Source: an uncultured Streptomyces sp. (lineage in GTDB: Bacteria > Actinomycetota > Actinomycetes > Streptomycetales > Streptomycetaceae). Taken from it: a stretch of 64,000 nt of DNA. Position numbers and translations under genes: made by a program. The stretch lies in contig NZ_CANLBS010000027.1 of assembly GCF_947488945.1 (NCBI RefSeq), positions 1 through 64,000 of the forward strand, read 5' to 3'. Shown in pieces: positions 19,022-27,794 of the stretch (within the stretch, counting starts at the first letter, position 1; every line of letters starts with the position of its first letter). The notes below the pieces were generated by a model. It was not told the origin of the DNA, ran no database searches, and worked only from the letters and a program-made list of their open reading frames with translations.

Positions 19022-19585
19022 CGGTGTCTTCTCCCGGCCGTGCGGCGCCGGGGCCTCGCCCGGCCGCTCCGGCAGTTCCAGTGCTTCGAGTGCGTCGAGG
19101 ACCGCGGTGGCGACCTCTTCGGGGGTGCGTCCGTCGGTGGCGACCGACGCGAGCGCCACCTCTTCGTACAGGTGGCGGCGGGCCTCCATCAACTCGCGCC
19201 ACTGCTTGCGCGGGTTGACGGCGAGCAGCGGGCGGGCGGTGTTCAGGCCGGTGCGGCGGACCGCCTCCTCCACGTCCATGGAGAGGTAGACCACGGTGCG
19301 GCCCTTGAGCAGTTCGCGGGTGGCGGGGTCCAGGACGGTGCCGCCGCCGAGCGAGAGGACGCCGGTGTGACCGGCGAGGGCCTCGCGCACGGCCTCGCGC
19401 TCCAGTTGGCGGAAGCGCTCCTCGCCCTCGTCGAAGAAGATCTCCGCGATGGACTTGCCCGCGGTGGCGACGACGTCGGCGTCGGTGTCCCGGTAGCCGG
19501 TGCCGAGGGACGCGGCGAGCAGTCCACCGACCGTGGACTTGCCGACCCCCATGGGTCCGACGAGGACGATCAGCGGGCCGCTCAT
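17927..19585 (-). CDS. aroKB: Shikimate kinase fused in frame to 3-dehydroquinate synthase (AroK-AroB)
   Basis: One open frame of 552 residues covers two shikimate enzymes usually made from separate genes. Residues 1-170 are shikimate kinase: P-loop GPMGVGKST (10-18), D33 and D35, R59, GGG at 80-82, lid R118 and MEARRHLY. Residues 189-552 are dehydroquinate synthase: glycine-rich NAD motif VGVGGGATTD, PTTVLGMVDAAVGGKTG, and metal ligands in MAEIIK, NYGHTLAHAIE and WRHGAA. The linker LPERPGEAPAPHGREKTP contains no stop. An internal ATG with GGGAG upstream could also give free AroB. ATGA overlap with aroC and GTGA with aroQ couple the whole series. In relatives I remember, aroK ends after about 171 residues. 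Confidence 0.82.
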   Translation of the reverse strand: MSGPLIVLVGPMGVGKSTVGGLLAASLGTGYRDTDADVVATAGKSIAEIFFDEGEERFRQLEREAVREALAGHTGVLSLGGGTVLDPATRELLKGRTVVYLSMDVEEAVRRTGLNTARPLLAVNPRKQWRELMEARRHLYEEVALASVATDGRTPEEVATAVLDALEALELPERPGEAPAPHGREKTPMTEQGPTRIQVAGSAGTDPYEVLVGRQLLGELPRLIGDRAKRVAVLHPEALAETGEAVREDLAAQGYEAIAIQLPNAEEAKTVEVAAYCWKALGQTGFTRTDVIVGVGGGATTDVAGFVAASWLRGVRWIAVPTTVLGMVDAAVGGKTGINTAEGKNLVGAFHPPAGVLCDLAALDSLPVHDYVSGMAEIIKAGFIADPVILDLVESDPQAARTPAGPHTAELIERSIRVKAEVVSGDLKESGRREILNYGHTLAHAIEKNERYKWRHGAAVSVGMVFAAELGRLAGRLDDATADRHRAVLESVGLPLTYRGDQWPKLLENMKVDKKSRGDLLRFIVLDGLGKPTVLEGPDPAILLAAYGEVSA

Positions 19586-20766
19586 CGGATGCGCAGGTGG
19601 TCGAGGTAGGACCGCACGTTGCGCGCGGTCTCGCCCACGCTGTCGCCGCCGAACTTCTCGGCGACCGCGTCGGCCAGCACCAGGGCGACCATGGCCTCGG
19701 CCACGATGCCCGCGGCCGGCACGGCGCAGACGTCGGAGCGCTGGTGGTGCGCCTTGGCGGCCTCGCCGGTGACGACGTCGACGGTGGCGAGCGCGCGCGG
19801 CACGGTCGCGATCGGCTTCATGGCGGCCCGGACGCGCAGCAGCTCGCCGGTGGTGAGGCCGCCCTCGGTGCCGCCGGAGCGGCCGGAGGTCCGCCGGATG
19901 CCGTCCTCGGTGGAGACGATCTCGTCGTGCGCCTGCGAGCCGGGCACCCGGGCGAGGTCGAAGCCGTCGCCGACCTCGACGCCCTTGATGGCCTGGATGC
20001 CCATGAGGGCGGCGGCGAGCCGCGCGTCCAGCCGGCGGTCCCAGTGCACGTGGGAGCCGAGGCCGACGGGGACTCCGTACGCGAGCACCTCGACGACTCC
20101 GCCGAGGGTGTCGCCGTCCTTGTGGGCCTGGTCGATCTCGGCGACCATCGCCTTCGAGGCGTCGGCGTCCAGGCAGCGGACCGGGTCGGCGTCCAGCCTG
20201 TCGACGTCGGCCGGGACCGGCAGCACGCCGTACGGGGCCTTGGCCGCGGCGAGCTCGACGACGTGGCTGACGATCTCGATGCCGGCCGTCTCCTTGAGGT
20301 AGGAGCGGGCCACGGCGCCCAGGGCGACGCGGGCGGCGGTCTCCCGGGCGCTGGCGCGCTCCAGGACCGGCCGGGCCTCGTCGAAGTCGTACTTCTGCAT
20401 CCCCGCGAGGTCGGCGTGGCCGGGGCGGGGGCGGGTCAGGGGGGCGTTGCGGGCCAGCGCGGCCAGCTCGTCCGGGTCCACCGGGTCGGCGGACATGACC
20501 TGTTCCCACTTCGGCCACTCGGTGTTGCCCACCATGACGGCGACGGGCGATCCCATGGTGAGACCGTGCCGCACTCCGCCGAGGAAGGTGACCTCGTCCT
20601 GCTCGAACTTCATCCGGGCACCGCGGCCGTAGCCCAGCCGGCGCCGCGCGAGCGCGTCGGCCACCATCTCCGTGGTGACCGGGACGCCGGCGGGAAGACC
20701 CTCCAACGTCGCGACGAGTGCGGGGCCGTGCGACTCCCCCGCGGTCAGCCAGCGCAACCTGCTCAA
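19582..20766 (-). CDS. aroC: Chorismate synthase
   Basis: Converts EPSP to chorismate with reduced FMN as catalyst. The 394 residues begin MSRLRWLTAGESHGPAL, the universal opening with GESHG at about 10-14, and include the FMN-binding RTSGRSGGTEGGLTTGE region and the SDVCAVPAAG segment near the end. The start is a TTG at 20766 supported by GAGGAG 6 nt upstream and by exact agreement with homologues. The aroK start overlaps its stop (ATGA). It heads the aroC-aroKB-aroQ set. Confidence 0.96.
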   Translation of the reverse strand: MSRLRWLTAGESHGPALVATLEGLPAGVPVTTEMVADALARRRLGYGRGARMKFEQDEVTFLGGVRHGLTMGSPVAVMVGNTEWPKWEQVMSADPVDPDELAALARNAPLTRPRPGHADLAGMQKYDFDEARPVLERASARETAARVALGAVARSYLKETAGIEIVSHVVELAAAKAPYGVLPVPADVDRLDADPVRCLDADASKAMVAEIDQAHKDGDTLGGVVEVLAYGVPVGLGSHVHWDRRLDARLAAALMGIQAIKGVEVGDGFDLARVPGSQAHDEIVSTEDGIRRTSGRSGGTEGGLTTGELLRVRAAMKPIATVPRALATVDVVTGEAAKAHHQRSDVCAVPAAGIVAEAMVALVLADAVAEKFGGDSVGETARNVRSYLDHLRIR

Positions 20767-20923
20767 CGGTGCTCCTCATGCTCGCGCGCAAAACTGCAAC
20801 GGCGCGACCGGGTGCGCGGCCCTGGCCCGCCAACCCCGATCCTCCCACGACCGGGGAGGCCGACCGGCCGTCGGTCCATCAGCCGGGACGGGTCCGCGGG
20901 GCGGGCCGGCGGCCTGCGGGGTG

Positions 20924-21754
20924 TCAGCGTGCTGCGAGCGCGGCCTCACCGGCGTCGCGCATCGCCGCGAGCGGCGCCGGAAAGCGTCCGGTCATCTGTT
21001 CCACCTGGAGAACGGCCTGGTGGACGAGGAGGTCGAGACCTCCGACCACGGCCCCGGTCCGGGCGGACCAGGCGGTGGCCAGCGCCGTGGGCCACGGCTC
21101 GTACAGCACGTCGAAGAGGGTCCCCGGCGCGATGGGGACGGCGGTGGCCAGGGCGTCGGTGGCACCCGCGGGGGTGGTGGCGATCACCAGCGGGGCGCGC
21201 AGCCCCTCCTCGGCACGGGACCAGTCCTCGGTACGGACGTCCGCACCGAGGCGTTCGCCCCAGGAGCGCATCTCGTCGGCCCGCGCGGCGCTGCGGACGT
21301 AGGCGGTGACCGGTCCGGTGCAGATCTCGGCGAGCGCGGCGAGCGCGGAGGAGGCGGTGGCGCCCGCGCCGAGGACGGCGGCGGACTCCACCTTCTCGAC
21401 GCCGCGCTCCCGCAGCGCCGCGACCATGCCGGGGATGTCGGTGTTGTCGCCGACCCGCCGGCCGTCCTCGGTGAGGACGACCGTGTTGACGGCCTCGACC
21501 GAGGCCGCGGTGTCGCTGATCCCGTCGAGCAGCGGGATGACCGCCCGCTTGAGCGGCATCGTCAGCGACAGCCCCGCCCACGTCGCGTCCAGGCCCTCGA
21601 AAAACGCCGGGAGCCCCGCCTCGTCGACCTCGAACCGGTCGTAGGACCAGTGGGTGAGGCCGAGTTCCGCGTACGCGGCCCGGTGCAGGACCGGGGAGAG
21701 CGAGTGGGCGATCGGGGAGCCGAGGACCGCGGCGCGGCGGGGCGGAGGGGTCAC
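20924..21754 (-). CDS. aroE: Shikimate dehydrogenase
   Basis: NADP-dependent reduction of 3-dehydroshikimate to shikimate. The substrate domain has SLSPVLH (18-24), the catalytic lysine K69 in LTMPLKR, N90 and D106 (GDNTD). The nucleotide domain begins with GAGATAS at 129-135. At 276 residues it is normal. Its GTG overlaps the mltG stop, so it is read with the mltG-ruvX-alaS group and not with aroC, which is 157 nt downstream. The pathway genes are therefore adjacent but probably in two units. Confidence 0.93.
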   Translation of the reverse strand: MTPPPRRAAVLGSPIAHSLSPVLHRAAYAELGLTHWSYDRFEVDEAGLPAFFEGLDATWAGLSLTMPLKRAVIPLLDGISDTAASVEAVNTVVLTEDGRRVGDNTDIPGMVAALRERGVEKVESAAVLGAGATASSALAALAEICTGPVTAYVRSAARADEMRSWGERLGADVRTEDWSRAEEGLRAPLVIATTPAGATDALATAVPIAPGTLFDVLYEPWPTALATAWSARTGAVVGGLDLLVHQAVLQVEQMTGRFPAPLAAMRDAGEAALAAR

Positions 21755-23523
21755 TGGCCGTTCTTCCGTTCTTCTTCGTACTCGGCCCTGTTGCGGTTGT
21801 GCTCCTCGTTCGTGACCGCGAAGAGCGTCTTGTCCTCGTTGATCGACACGAAGTAGTACCAGGGGCCGGGAGTCGGGTTCATCGCCGAGTGGAGGGCATC
21901 GGCGCCCGGGTTGCTGATCGGGCCGAGCGGGAGCCCCTTGATGTTGTACGTGTTGTACGGATCGTCGATCTTCCGAAGATCGTCGACGCCACCGACGTCG
22001 AGGGTGCTCTCGCCCTTGATGTAGTTGATGGTGGAGTCGAACTCCAGGCGTCCGACCGTCTCGCTGTTGTCGGGCTCCAGGCGGTTGTAGACGACCCGCG
22101 CCACCTTGTCGAAGTCGTGTTTGTACTTGCCCTCGACCTGCACGAGGCTCGCGACCGTGATCAGTTGCATCGGGGAAGAGAGACCGAGCTTCTTGGCCGA
22201 TGCGGCCAGGCCGAGCTTGCCGTACTCCTCGTCCGCCCGGGCGACCATCCGCTTGAGTGCGGCCTCGGGCTTGGAACCCTTGGCGACCGGATAGGCGGCA
22301 GGGTAGAGGAAGCCCTCCAGCGGATCCTTGATGTTCGGGTTGTCGCTCGCCCAGTCCGGAAGCCCCAGACTCTCCGCGTGCGTCTTGGCGACCTGCTTGG
22401 TGGTGCCCTCCTTCAGGCCCAGGCGCTGGTCGATCATCTCGTAGACCTTGTTGTTACGGGTCCCCTCCGGGATGACCAGGGCGTTCTGGCTCTTGGGGTC
22501 CAGCATCATCTTCACGGCGTTGGCCGCCGACATCTGCTTGTTGAGCAGGTAGACGCCCGCCTGGATCGACTTGCCCCGGGGGTTGGCGTTCTGGGCGGAG
22601 ACGAAGGCGTCGACGGACTTCACGACGCCCTGCTTCTTCAGCAGGTTGGCGATGTCGTAGCCGAGCGCTCCCTTGGGGACCTCCACCTCGACCTGCGGGC
22701 CGGTGCCCATGCCGGTGTAGTCGACCGGCGCGCCGAACTGGTCCTGCCAGAACTGGTAGCCGTAGTATCCGGCGCCGCCCACGCCGCCGACGAGCACCAG
22801 GGCGACCACGAGGCAGGCGCAGCCGTTGCGGCTCTTCTTCTTGCCCTTGCCCCGGCGCTCGCCGCCGCGTGTCCCGCGCGGTTCGTCGCCGGGCTCGTCG
22901 TCGTCCTCGTCACGGCCGGGCCGCCCGGGGTCGTCGGCGCCGGTGAAGAAGGGGTGGGTCTCCTCGTGCGGGGCGTCCGGGTCCCAGTCCGGCCCGGCCT
23001 GCGGCTCGGGCGCGGTACGCCGGCCGGGTGGTTGCGGCGGAGGGTACGCCTCGGGCGTGCCGTACCCGTCCTGCGGTGCCCCGTAGGGCTGCTCGGGCTG
23101 GTAGCCGTAGGGCTCGTAGGGCGGGGTGTAGGGCGCGGCCTGCTGCTGGTGGCCGGTGTCCCAGCCCTGGCTGTCGTACTGGGTCTGCTGCTGCGGGTAC
23201 TGCGTCTGCTGCGGGTACTGCGGCGGCGGGGCCTGGTGCCCGTACGGGTCCTGGGGGGCGGAACCGTACGGGTCCTGGTGGCCGGCGGCGTACTGCTGCG
23301 GGTCGTGGCCCTGCTGGTCGTACGGCTGCTGCTGGTACTGCGTCTGGTACTGCTGCTGCGCGTACGGGTCCTGCGCGTACGGGTCCTGGGCGTGCGGGTG
23401 CTGCTGGGCTTCGTAGGGGCCCTGGCCGTGAGCGGCCCGGCCGCCGTCCCATTCCTGGTCCCCGTAGAGAGGATCGTCGGGACGCCAAGGTTCGGAGCCG
23501 GGGCTCCGGCCGTACTCAGTCAT
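21751..23523 (-). CDS. mltG: Endolytic murein transglycosylase MltG (YceG family)
   Basis: Cleaves nascent peptidoglycan strands within the chain, probably setting glycan length at the membrane. Residues 1-230 are a cytoplasmic region rich in Gln, Tyr, Pro and Asp with QDPYA/QDPYG repeats, then a basic stretch. One membrane helix follows at about 235-257, then the YceG domain (about 275-585) with LEGFLYP (402-408) and ASLVQVEGKY. In that motif most family members have Glu-x-Glu; here it is Q462-V-E464. The N-terminal tail is much longer than in E. coli MltG but is common in Streptomyces. Its position between ruvX and aroE is conserved in actinobacteria. Confidence 0.93.
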   Translation of the reverse strand: MTEYGRSPGSEPWRPDDPLYGDQEWDGGRAAHGQGPYEAQQHPHAQDPYAQDPYAQQQYQTQYQQQPYDQQGHDPQQYAAGHQDPYGSAPQDPYGHQAPPPQYPQQTQYPQQQTQYDSQGWDTGHQQQAAPYTPPYEPYGYQPEQPYGAPQDGYGTPEAYPPPQPPGRRTAPEPQAGPDWDPDAPHEETHPFFTGADDPGRPGRDEDDDEPGDEPRGTRGGERRGKGKKKSRNGCACLVVALVLVGGVGGAGYYGYQFWQDQFGAPVDYTGMGTGPQVEVEVPKGALGYDIANLLKKQGVVKSVDAFVSAQNANPRGKSIQAGVYLLNKQMSAANAVKMMLDPKSQNALVIPEGTRNNKVYEMIDQRLGLKEGTTKQVAKTHAESLGLPDWASDNPNIKDPLEGFLYPAAYPVAKGSKPEAALKRMVARADEEYGKLGLAASAKKLGLSSPMQLITVASLVQVEGKYKHDFDKVARVVYNRLEPDNSETVGRLEFDSTINYIKGESTLDVGGVDDLRKIDDPYNTYNIKGLPLGPISNPGADALHSAMNPTPGPWYYFVSINEDKTLFAVTNEEHNRNRAEYEEERKNGQ

Positions 23524-23621
23524 CGATCCCCTTGAGCCGCGAGACGACGGTCCGTCTCTTCGCTTCGCCGTGCGGATTGTTCGAACACCACCGCATCGCG
23601 CGGAACGTTACCGTATCGCGA

Positions 23622-24107
23622 TCAGACAACCACTTCGACGCCCTCGCCGGGGGGGTTGCCCGACGCCCGTTCGGACTCCAGCGCGTTCTGCAGGATGATG
23701 ACCGCCGCCGCCTGATCGATGACGGAACGGCCCTTCTTGCTGTTGACGCCGGAGGCGCGCAGTCCCTGGCCCGCGGTGACCGTCGTCATCCGCTCGTCGA
23801 CCAGCCGCACCGGTACGGGCGCGATCCCCCGGGCCAGCACCTGGGCGAAGGCCCGGACCTTGACCGCGGCCGGCCCTTCGCCGCCCCCCAGGGAGCGGGG
23901 CAGGCCGACGACGACCTCGATGGGCTCGTACTCCTCGACGATCAGGCCCAGCCGCCGGTGGGCGGCCGGGACGTCGCGTCCCGGCACGGTCTCCACCGGC
24001 GTGGCCAGGATCCCGTCGGGGTCGCACGAGGCGACCCCGATGCGGGCGTCCCCGACGTCGATCGCGAGCCTGCGGCCGCGGCGCATCGGTCGTGCTCCCT
24101 CGGTCAT
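23622..24107 (-). CDS. ruvX: Holliday-junction resolvase-like / pre-16S rRNA nuclease YqgF
   Basis: RNase H-fold nuclease linked to 5' processing of 16S rRNA in E. coli, formerly proposed as a Holliday junction resolvase. The four conserved blocks are present: DVGDARIGVA near 16-25, VVGLPRSLGG, VDERMTT and SVIDQAAAVIIL. Length 161 is slightly longer than average through a Gly/Glu-rich C-terminus. The ATG overlaps the alaS stop (ATGA), the classic alaS-yqgF linkage. The 98-nt gap before mltG holds no recognisable element. Confidence 0.93.
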   Translation of the reverse strand: MTEGARPMRRGRRLAIDVGDARIGVASCDPDGILATPVETVPGRDVPAAHRRLGLIVEEYEPIEVVVGLPRSLGGGEGPAAVKVRAFAQVLARGIAPVPVRLVDERMTTVTAGQGLRASGVNSKKGRSVIDQAAAVIILQNALESERASGNPPGEGVEVVV

Positions 24108-26773
24108 GCGGTCTCGGTGACGAGGCGCTCGACCGCGGCCACGGCGTCGCCGATGGCCTCGGGGTTCTGGCCGCCGCCCTGGGCGACGTCCGGCTTGCCG
24201 CCGCCACCGCCGCCGAGGGTCTTGGCCGCGGCGCGGACCAGGTCGCCGGCCTTGAGACCGCGCTCACGGGCGGCCTCGTTGGTGGCGATGACGGTGAGCG
24301 GGCGTCCGTTGGCGGTGGTGAAGAGGGCCACCACGGCCGGCCGGCCGCCCTGGATGCGGCCCCGCACGTCGAGCACCAGCTTGCGCAGGTCGTCGGCGGA
24401 GGTGCCGTCGGGGACCTGACCGGTGACCAGGGCGACGCCCCGGACGTCCTTGGCCGACTCGACGAGCCCGGCGGCGGCCTGGAGGACCTTCTCCCCGCGG
24501 AACTTCTCGATCTCCTTCTCGGCGTCCTTCAGCTTGCCGAGCATGGCCGAGATCTTCTCCGGAAGCTCCTCGGGACGGCCCTTGACCAGCTCCTGGAGCT
24601 GGGCGACGACCGTGTGCTCCTTGGCCAGGAAGTTGTACGCGTCGACGCCGACCAGGGCCTCGATGCGGCGCACGCCGGAGCCGATGGAGGACTCGCCGAG
24701 CAGCTTCACCAGGCCGAGCTGCGCGGTGTTGTGGACGTGGGTGCCGCCGCACAGCTCTTTGGAGAAGTCGCCGATGGTGACGACCCGGACGCGCTCGCCG
24801 TACTTCTCGCCGAACTCGGCGATGGCGCCCTGCTTCTTGGCGTCGTCGATCGACATGACCTCGGCCTGCACGTCGAGTTCGCGGGCCAGCACCTCGTTGA
24901 TCTTCTGCTCGACGTCGGTGAGGACCGTGCCGGGGACGGCGGCGGGCGAGCCGAAGTCGAAGCGGAAGCGGCCGGGCGAGTTCTCCGAGCCGGCCTGGGC
25001 GGCCGTCGGGCCGAGCGCGTCGCGCAGCGCCTGGTGGGTCAGGTGGGTGGCGCTGTGGGCACGGGCGATGGCACGCCGGCGGGTGGTATCGATGGAGGCG
25101 AGCACCGGAGCGCCCACCACGACCTCGCCGACCTGCACGACGCCCTTGTGGACGTGCACGCCGGGCACCGGCTTCTGCACGTCGCGGACCTCGATCACGG
25201 CACCGGTGTCGGTGCGCAGCCGACCGGTGTCGGCGAGCTGGCCGCCGCCCTCGGCGTAGAACGGGGTCCGGTCGAGGACGACCTCGACCTCGTCGCCCTC
25301 GGTGGCGGCCGGCGAGGGGACGCCGTCCACCAGCAGACCGACGACGACGGACTCGTTGGAGGTGGCGGTGTAACCGGTGAACTCGGTGGCGCCGGCGGTG
25401 TCGGCGACCTCGCGGTAGGCGGACAGGTCGGCGTGGCCGGTCTTCTTGGCGCGGGCGTCGGCCTTGGCCTTGTCCCGCTGCTCCTGCATGAGGCGGCGGA
25501 AGCCGTCCTGGTCGACCGTGAGTCCCTGCTCGGCGGCCATCTCCAGGGTCAGGTCGATCGGGAAGCCCCAGGTGTCGTGGAGCAGGAACGCCTTGTCGCC
25601 GGCGATGACCTTGCCGCCGGCGGCCTTGGTCTCGGTGACCGCGGTCTCCAGGATGTTGGTGCCGCCCTTGAGTGCCTTGAGGAACGCGGCCTCCTCGGCG
25701 AGGGCGACCGTCTCGATCCGCTTGCGCTCGGTGATCAGCTCCGGGTACTGCCGGCCCATCGTCTCGATGACGGTGGTGACCAGCTCCTTGACGACGGAGC
25801 CGGTGGCGCCCATCAGGCGCATGTTGCGGATGGCGCGGCGCATGATGCGGCGCAGCACGTAGCCGCGGCCCTCGTTGCCGGGGGTGACGCCGTCGCCGAT
25901 CAGCATGACGGAGGTGCGCATGTGGTCGGCGACCACACGCATGGAGACGTCGGTGTGGTGGGCGGCGCCGTAGCGGACGCCGGTCAGCTCGGTGGCGGTG
26001 TCCATGACGACGCGCAGGGTGTCGGTCTCGTACATGTTCTGCACGCCCTGCAGGATCATCGCGAGGCGTTCGAGGCCGAGGCCGGTGTCGATGTTCTGCG
26101 AGGGCAGGTCGCCCAGGATCGGGAAGTCGTCCTTGCCGTCGCCGGCGCCGCGCTCGTACTGCATGAAGACCAGGTTCCAGATCTCCACGTACCGCTCGTC
26201 GTTGACGGCCGGGCCGCCCTCGGCGCCGAACTCGGGGCCGCGGTCGTAGTTGATCTCGGAGCAGGGGCCGCAGGGTCCGGGGACGCCCATGGACCAGAAG
26301 TTGTCCTTCTTGCCGAGGCGCTGGATGCGCTCGGCGGGCACGCCGATCTTCTCGCGCCAGATCGTCTCGGCCTCGTCGTCGTCGAGGTAGACGGTGATCC
26401 AGAGCTTCTCCGGCTCCAGGCCGAAGCCGCCGTCCGCCACGGGGTGGGTGAGCAGCTCCCAGGCGTAACGGATGGCTCCTTCCTTGAAGTAGTCGCCGAA
26501 CGAGAAGTTGCCGCACATCTGGAAGAACGTGCCGTGCCGGGTGGTCTTGCCGACCTCTTCGATGTCGGGCGTGCGCACGCACTTCTGCACGCTGGTCACG
26601 CGCGGGGCGGGCGGCTTGACCTCACCGAGGAAGTACGGCTTGAAGGGCACCATGCCCGCGGGGACCAGCAGCAGAGTCGGGTCGTCCGCGATGAGCGACG
26701 CCGAAGGGACGACGGTGTGACCGCGCTCCTCGAAGAAGCTCAGCCAGCGGCGGCGAATTTCGGCCGACTCCAT
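24104..26773 (-). CDS. alaS: Alanyl-tRNA synthetase
   Basis: Charges tRNA-Ala and edits mischarged Ser/Gly. The 889 residues show the class II catalytic core from the N-terminus (motif 1 around RRRWLSFFEERGH; PFKPYFLGEV; motif 2 RHGTFFQMCGNFSFGDYFKEG), then the tRNA recognition helices, the editing domain with metal ligands in HSATHLTHQAL and CGGTHVHNT, and a C-terminal glycine-rich C-Ala region ending GGGGGGKPD. The length is typical. It overlaps both the DUF6167-like gene upstream and ruvX downstream, indicating a single transcript. Confidence 0.97.
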   Translation of the reverse strand: MESAEIRRRWLSFFEERGHTVVPSASLIADDPTLLLVPAGMVPFKPYFLGEVKPPAPRVTSVQKCVRTPDIEEVGKTTRHGTFFQMCGNFSFGDYFKEGAIRYAWELLTHPVADGGFGLEPEKLWITVYLDDDEAETIWREKIGVPAERIQRLGKKDNFWSMGVPGPCGPCSEINYDRGPEFGAEGGPAVNDERYVEIWNLVFMQYERGAGDGKDDFPILGDLPSQNIDTGLGLERLAMILQGVQNMYETDTLRVVMDTATELTGVRYGAAHHTDVSMRVVADHMRTSVMLIGDGVTPGNEGRGYVLRRIMRRAIRNMRLMGATGSVVKELVTTVIETMGRQYPELITERKRIETVALAEEAAFLKALKGGTNILETAVTETKAAGGKVIAGDKAFLLHDTWGFPIDLTLEMAAEQGLTVDQDGFRRLMQEQRDKAKADARAKKTGHADLSAYREVADTAGATEFTGYTATSNESVVVGLLVDGVPSPAATEGDEVEVVLDRTPFYAEGGGQLADTGRLRTDTGAVIEVRDVQKPVPGVHVHKGVVQVGEVVVGAPVLASIDTTRRRAIARAHSATHLTHQALRDALGPTAAQAGSENSPGRFRFDFGSPAAVPGTVLTDVEQKINEVLARELDVQAEVMSIDDAKKQGAIAEFGEKYGERVRVVTIGDFSKELCGGTHVHNTAQLGLVKLLGESSIGSGVRRIEALVGVDAYNFLAKEHTVVAQLQELVKGRPEELPEKISAMLGKLKDAEKEIEKFRGEKVLQAAAGLVESAKDVRGVALVTGQVPDGTSADDLRKLVLDVRGRIQGGRPAVVALFTTANGRPLTVIATNEAARERGLKAGDLVRAAAKTLGGGGGGKPDVAQGGGQNPEAIGDAVAAVERLVTETA

Positions 26774-27120
26774 CAGTGGTCCTCATTCCGGTTGTGCGGG
26801 TGTGGGTGGTGCGAGGGGGAGGGGAGCGTGCGGGGGGCGGGCCCGCCCGCCTCGACGGCCCGGACGCGCCGTGCGGGGAGCACGGCGTCGACCGGTGCGT
26901 CCAGTCCGAGCGCGTCGCCCAGTTCGGCTTCGCGGCGGGCCATGCCGTCGCGGACGTCCAGGGCGAAGTCCTTGAGCCGGTGCCCGGTCTCGATCGCCTT
27001 GTCGGCGGCCTGCGCGGCGAGGCTCTCGGGACTGAGCTGCTTGATCTTGCGGTTGACCTTTGCGGTGGCGTACACCCCGGCGGCTGCGCCGGCGGTGAAC
27101 CAGAACGTACGGCGGAACAT
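26773..27120 (-). CDS. Small membrane-associated protein (DUF6167-like)
   Basis: Function unknown. The 115-residue protein begins MFRRTFWFTAGAAAGVYATA, a short hydrophobic N-terminus that could be a membrane anchor. A helical, charged segment follows (NRKIKQLSPESLAAQAADKA), ending in a Pro/His-rich tail. Proteins of this type lie immediately upstream of alaS in many actinobacteria, and I place it in the DUF6167-like group from memory. It is coupled to alaS by a stop/start overlap and follows the DUF948 gene by 6 nt. Confidence 0.8.
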   Translation of the reverse strand: MFRRTFWFTAGAAAGVYATAKVNRKIKQLSPESLAAQAADKAIETGHRLKDFALDVRDGMARREAELGDALGLDAPVDAVLPARRVRAVEAGGPAPRTLPSPSHHPHPHNRNEDH

Positions 27121-27126
27121 CGCGGT

Positions 27127-27591
27127 TCAGTCCTTCTGTCGGCGGGAGCTCCGGCCGCTGCGCTTCCTGTCGCGTGCGGCCGGAACGGTGCGGCCGACGA
27201 CCACCGTACGGCGGGCGGCTCCTCGGGCCCGCTCCGGCTCGGGGGCCGCCCGGCGGCCGAGGGCCTGCCGGACTCCGTAGCCGAAGGCCGCGACCTTCAC
27301 GAGCGGGCCGCCGAACGTCGAGGCGACGGTGGTGGAGAGCGCCGAGGCGTTGGAGGTGACCTCCTGGACGTCCGAGGCGATCGCGTCCACCTTGTCGAGC
27401 TGCGTCTGCGCGGAGCGGACGGTCGCCGAGGCGTCCGCGAGCAGCGGAACGGCCTGTTCGGTCACGTCCGCCACGAGCTTGGTGGTCGCCCTGAGCGTCT
27501 GGGCGAGCCTCACCAGCACCACGGCGAGGAACGAAACCAGGATCGCCCAGAAGACGGCCACCAGGATCCCGGCCACCTCTCCACCGGACAC
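27127..27591 (-). CDS. DUF948 domain-containing membrane protein
   Basis: Function unknown. One N-terminal membrane helix (about 7-28, GILVAVFWAILVSFLAVVLVRL) precedes an amphipathic coiled-coil-like region (residues 30-95, with TLRATTKLVADVTEQAVPLL), then a basic, low-complexity tail. This is the DUF948 layout, related to general-stress proteins of Firmicutes. It heads the alaS-ruvX-mltG-aroE unit. The promoter must lie in the roughly 200 bp shared with the divergent STAND gene at 27795. Confidence 0.85.
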   Translation of the reverse strand: MSGGEVAGILVAVFWAILVSFLAVVLVRLAQTLRATTKLVADVTEQAVPLLADASATVRSAQTQLDKVDAIASDVQEVTSNASALSTTVASTFGGPLVKVAAFGYGVRQALGRRAAPEPERARGAARRTVVVGRTVPAARDRKRSGRSSRRQKD

Positions 27592-27794
27592 TGTGCACCG
27601 CTCTCTGCTTGTCGCTTCGCCCCCGCGGGGGCTTGTCTCCGCTCGGTCCGCCGATCGCCGCCGTGCGGCGAAACGTCGTCCTGCGAGCCTATCGCGCCGG
27701 GCGTCGCGCCCCGAACCGCTTTACCCGCGCGCGAGGACGGGACGCCGGGACGAGATTGTACGGAGTGGATTCGAGCCAGTACTCTGCGTGTCTC

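Noticed and set aside
23030..23480. Repeated Tyr/Gln/Pro codons as a separate gene or tandem repeat element
   Set aside because: The repeats are in frame with mltG and form its cytoplasmic tail; they are imperfect and coding.
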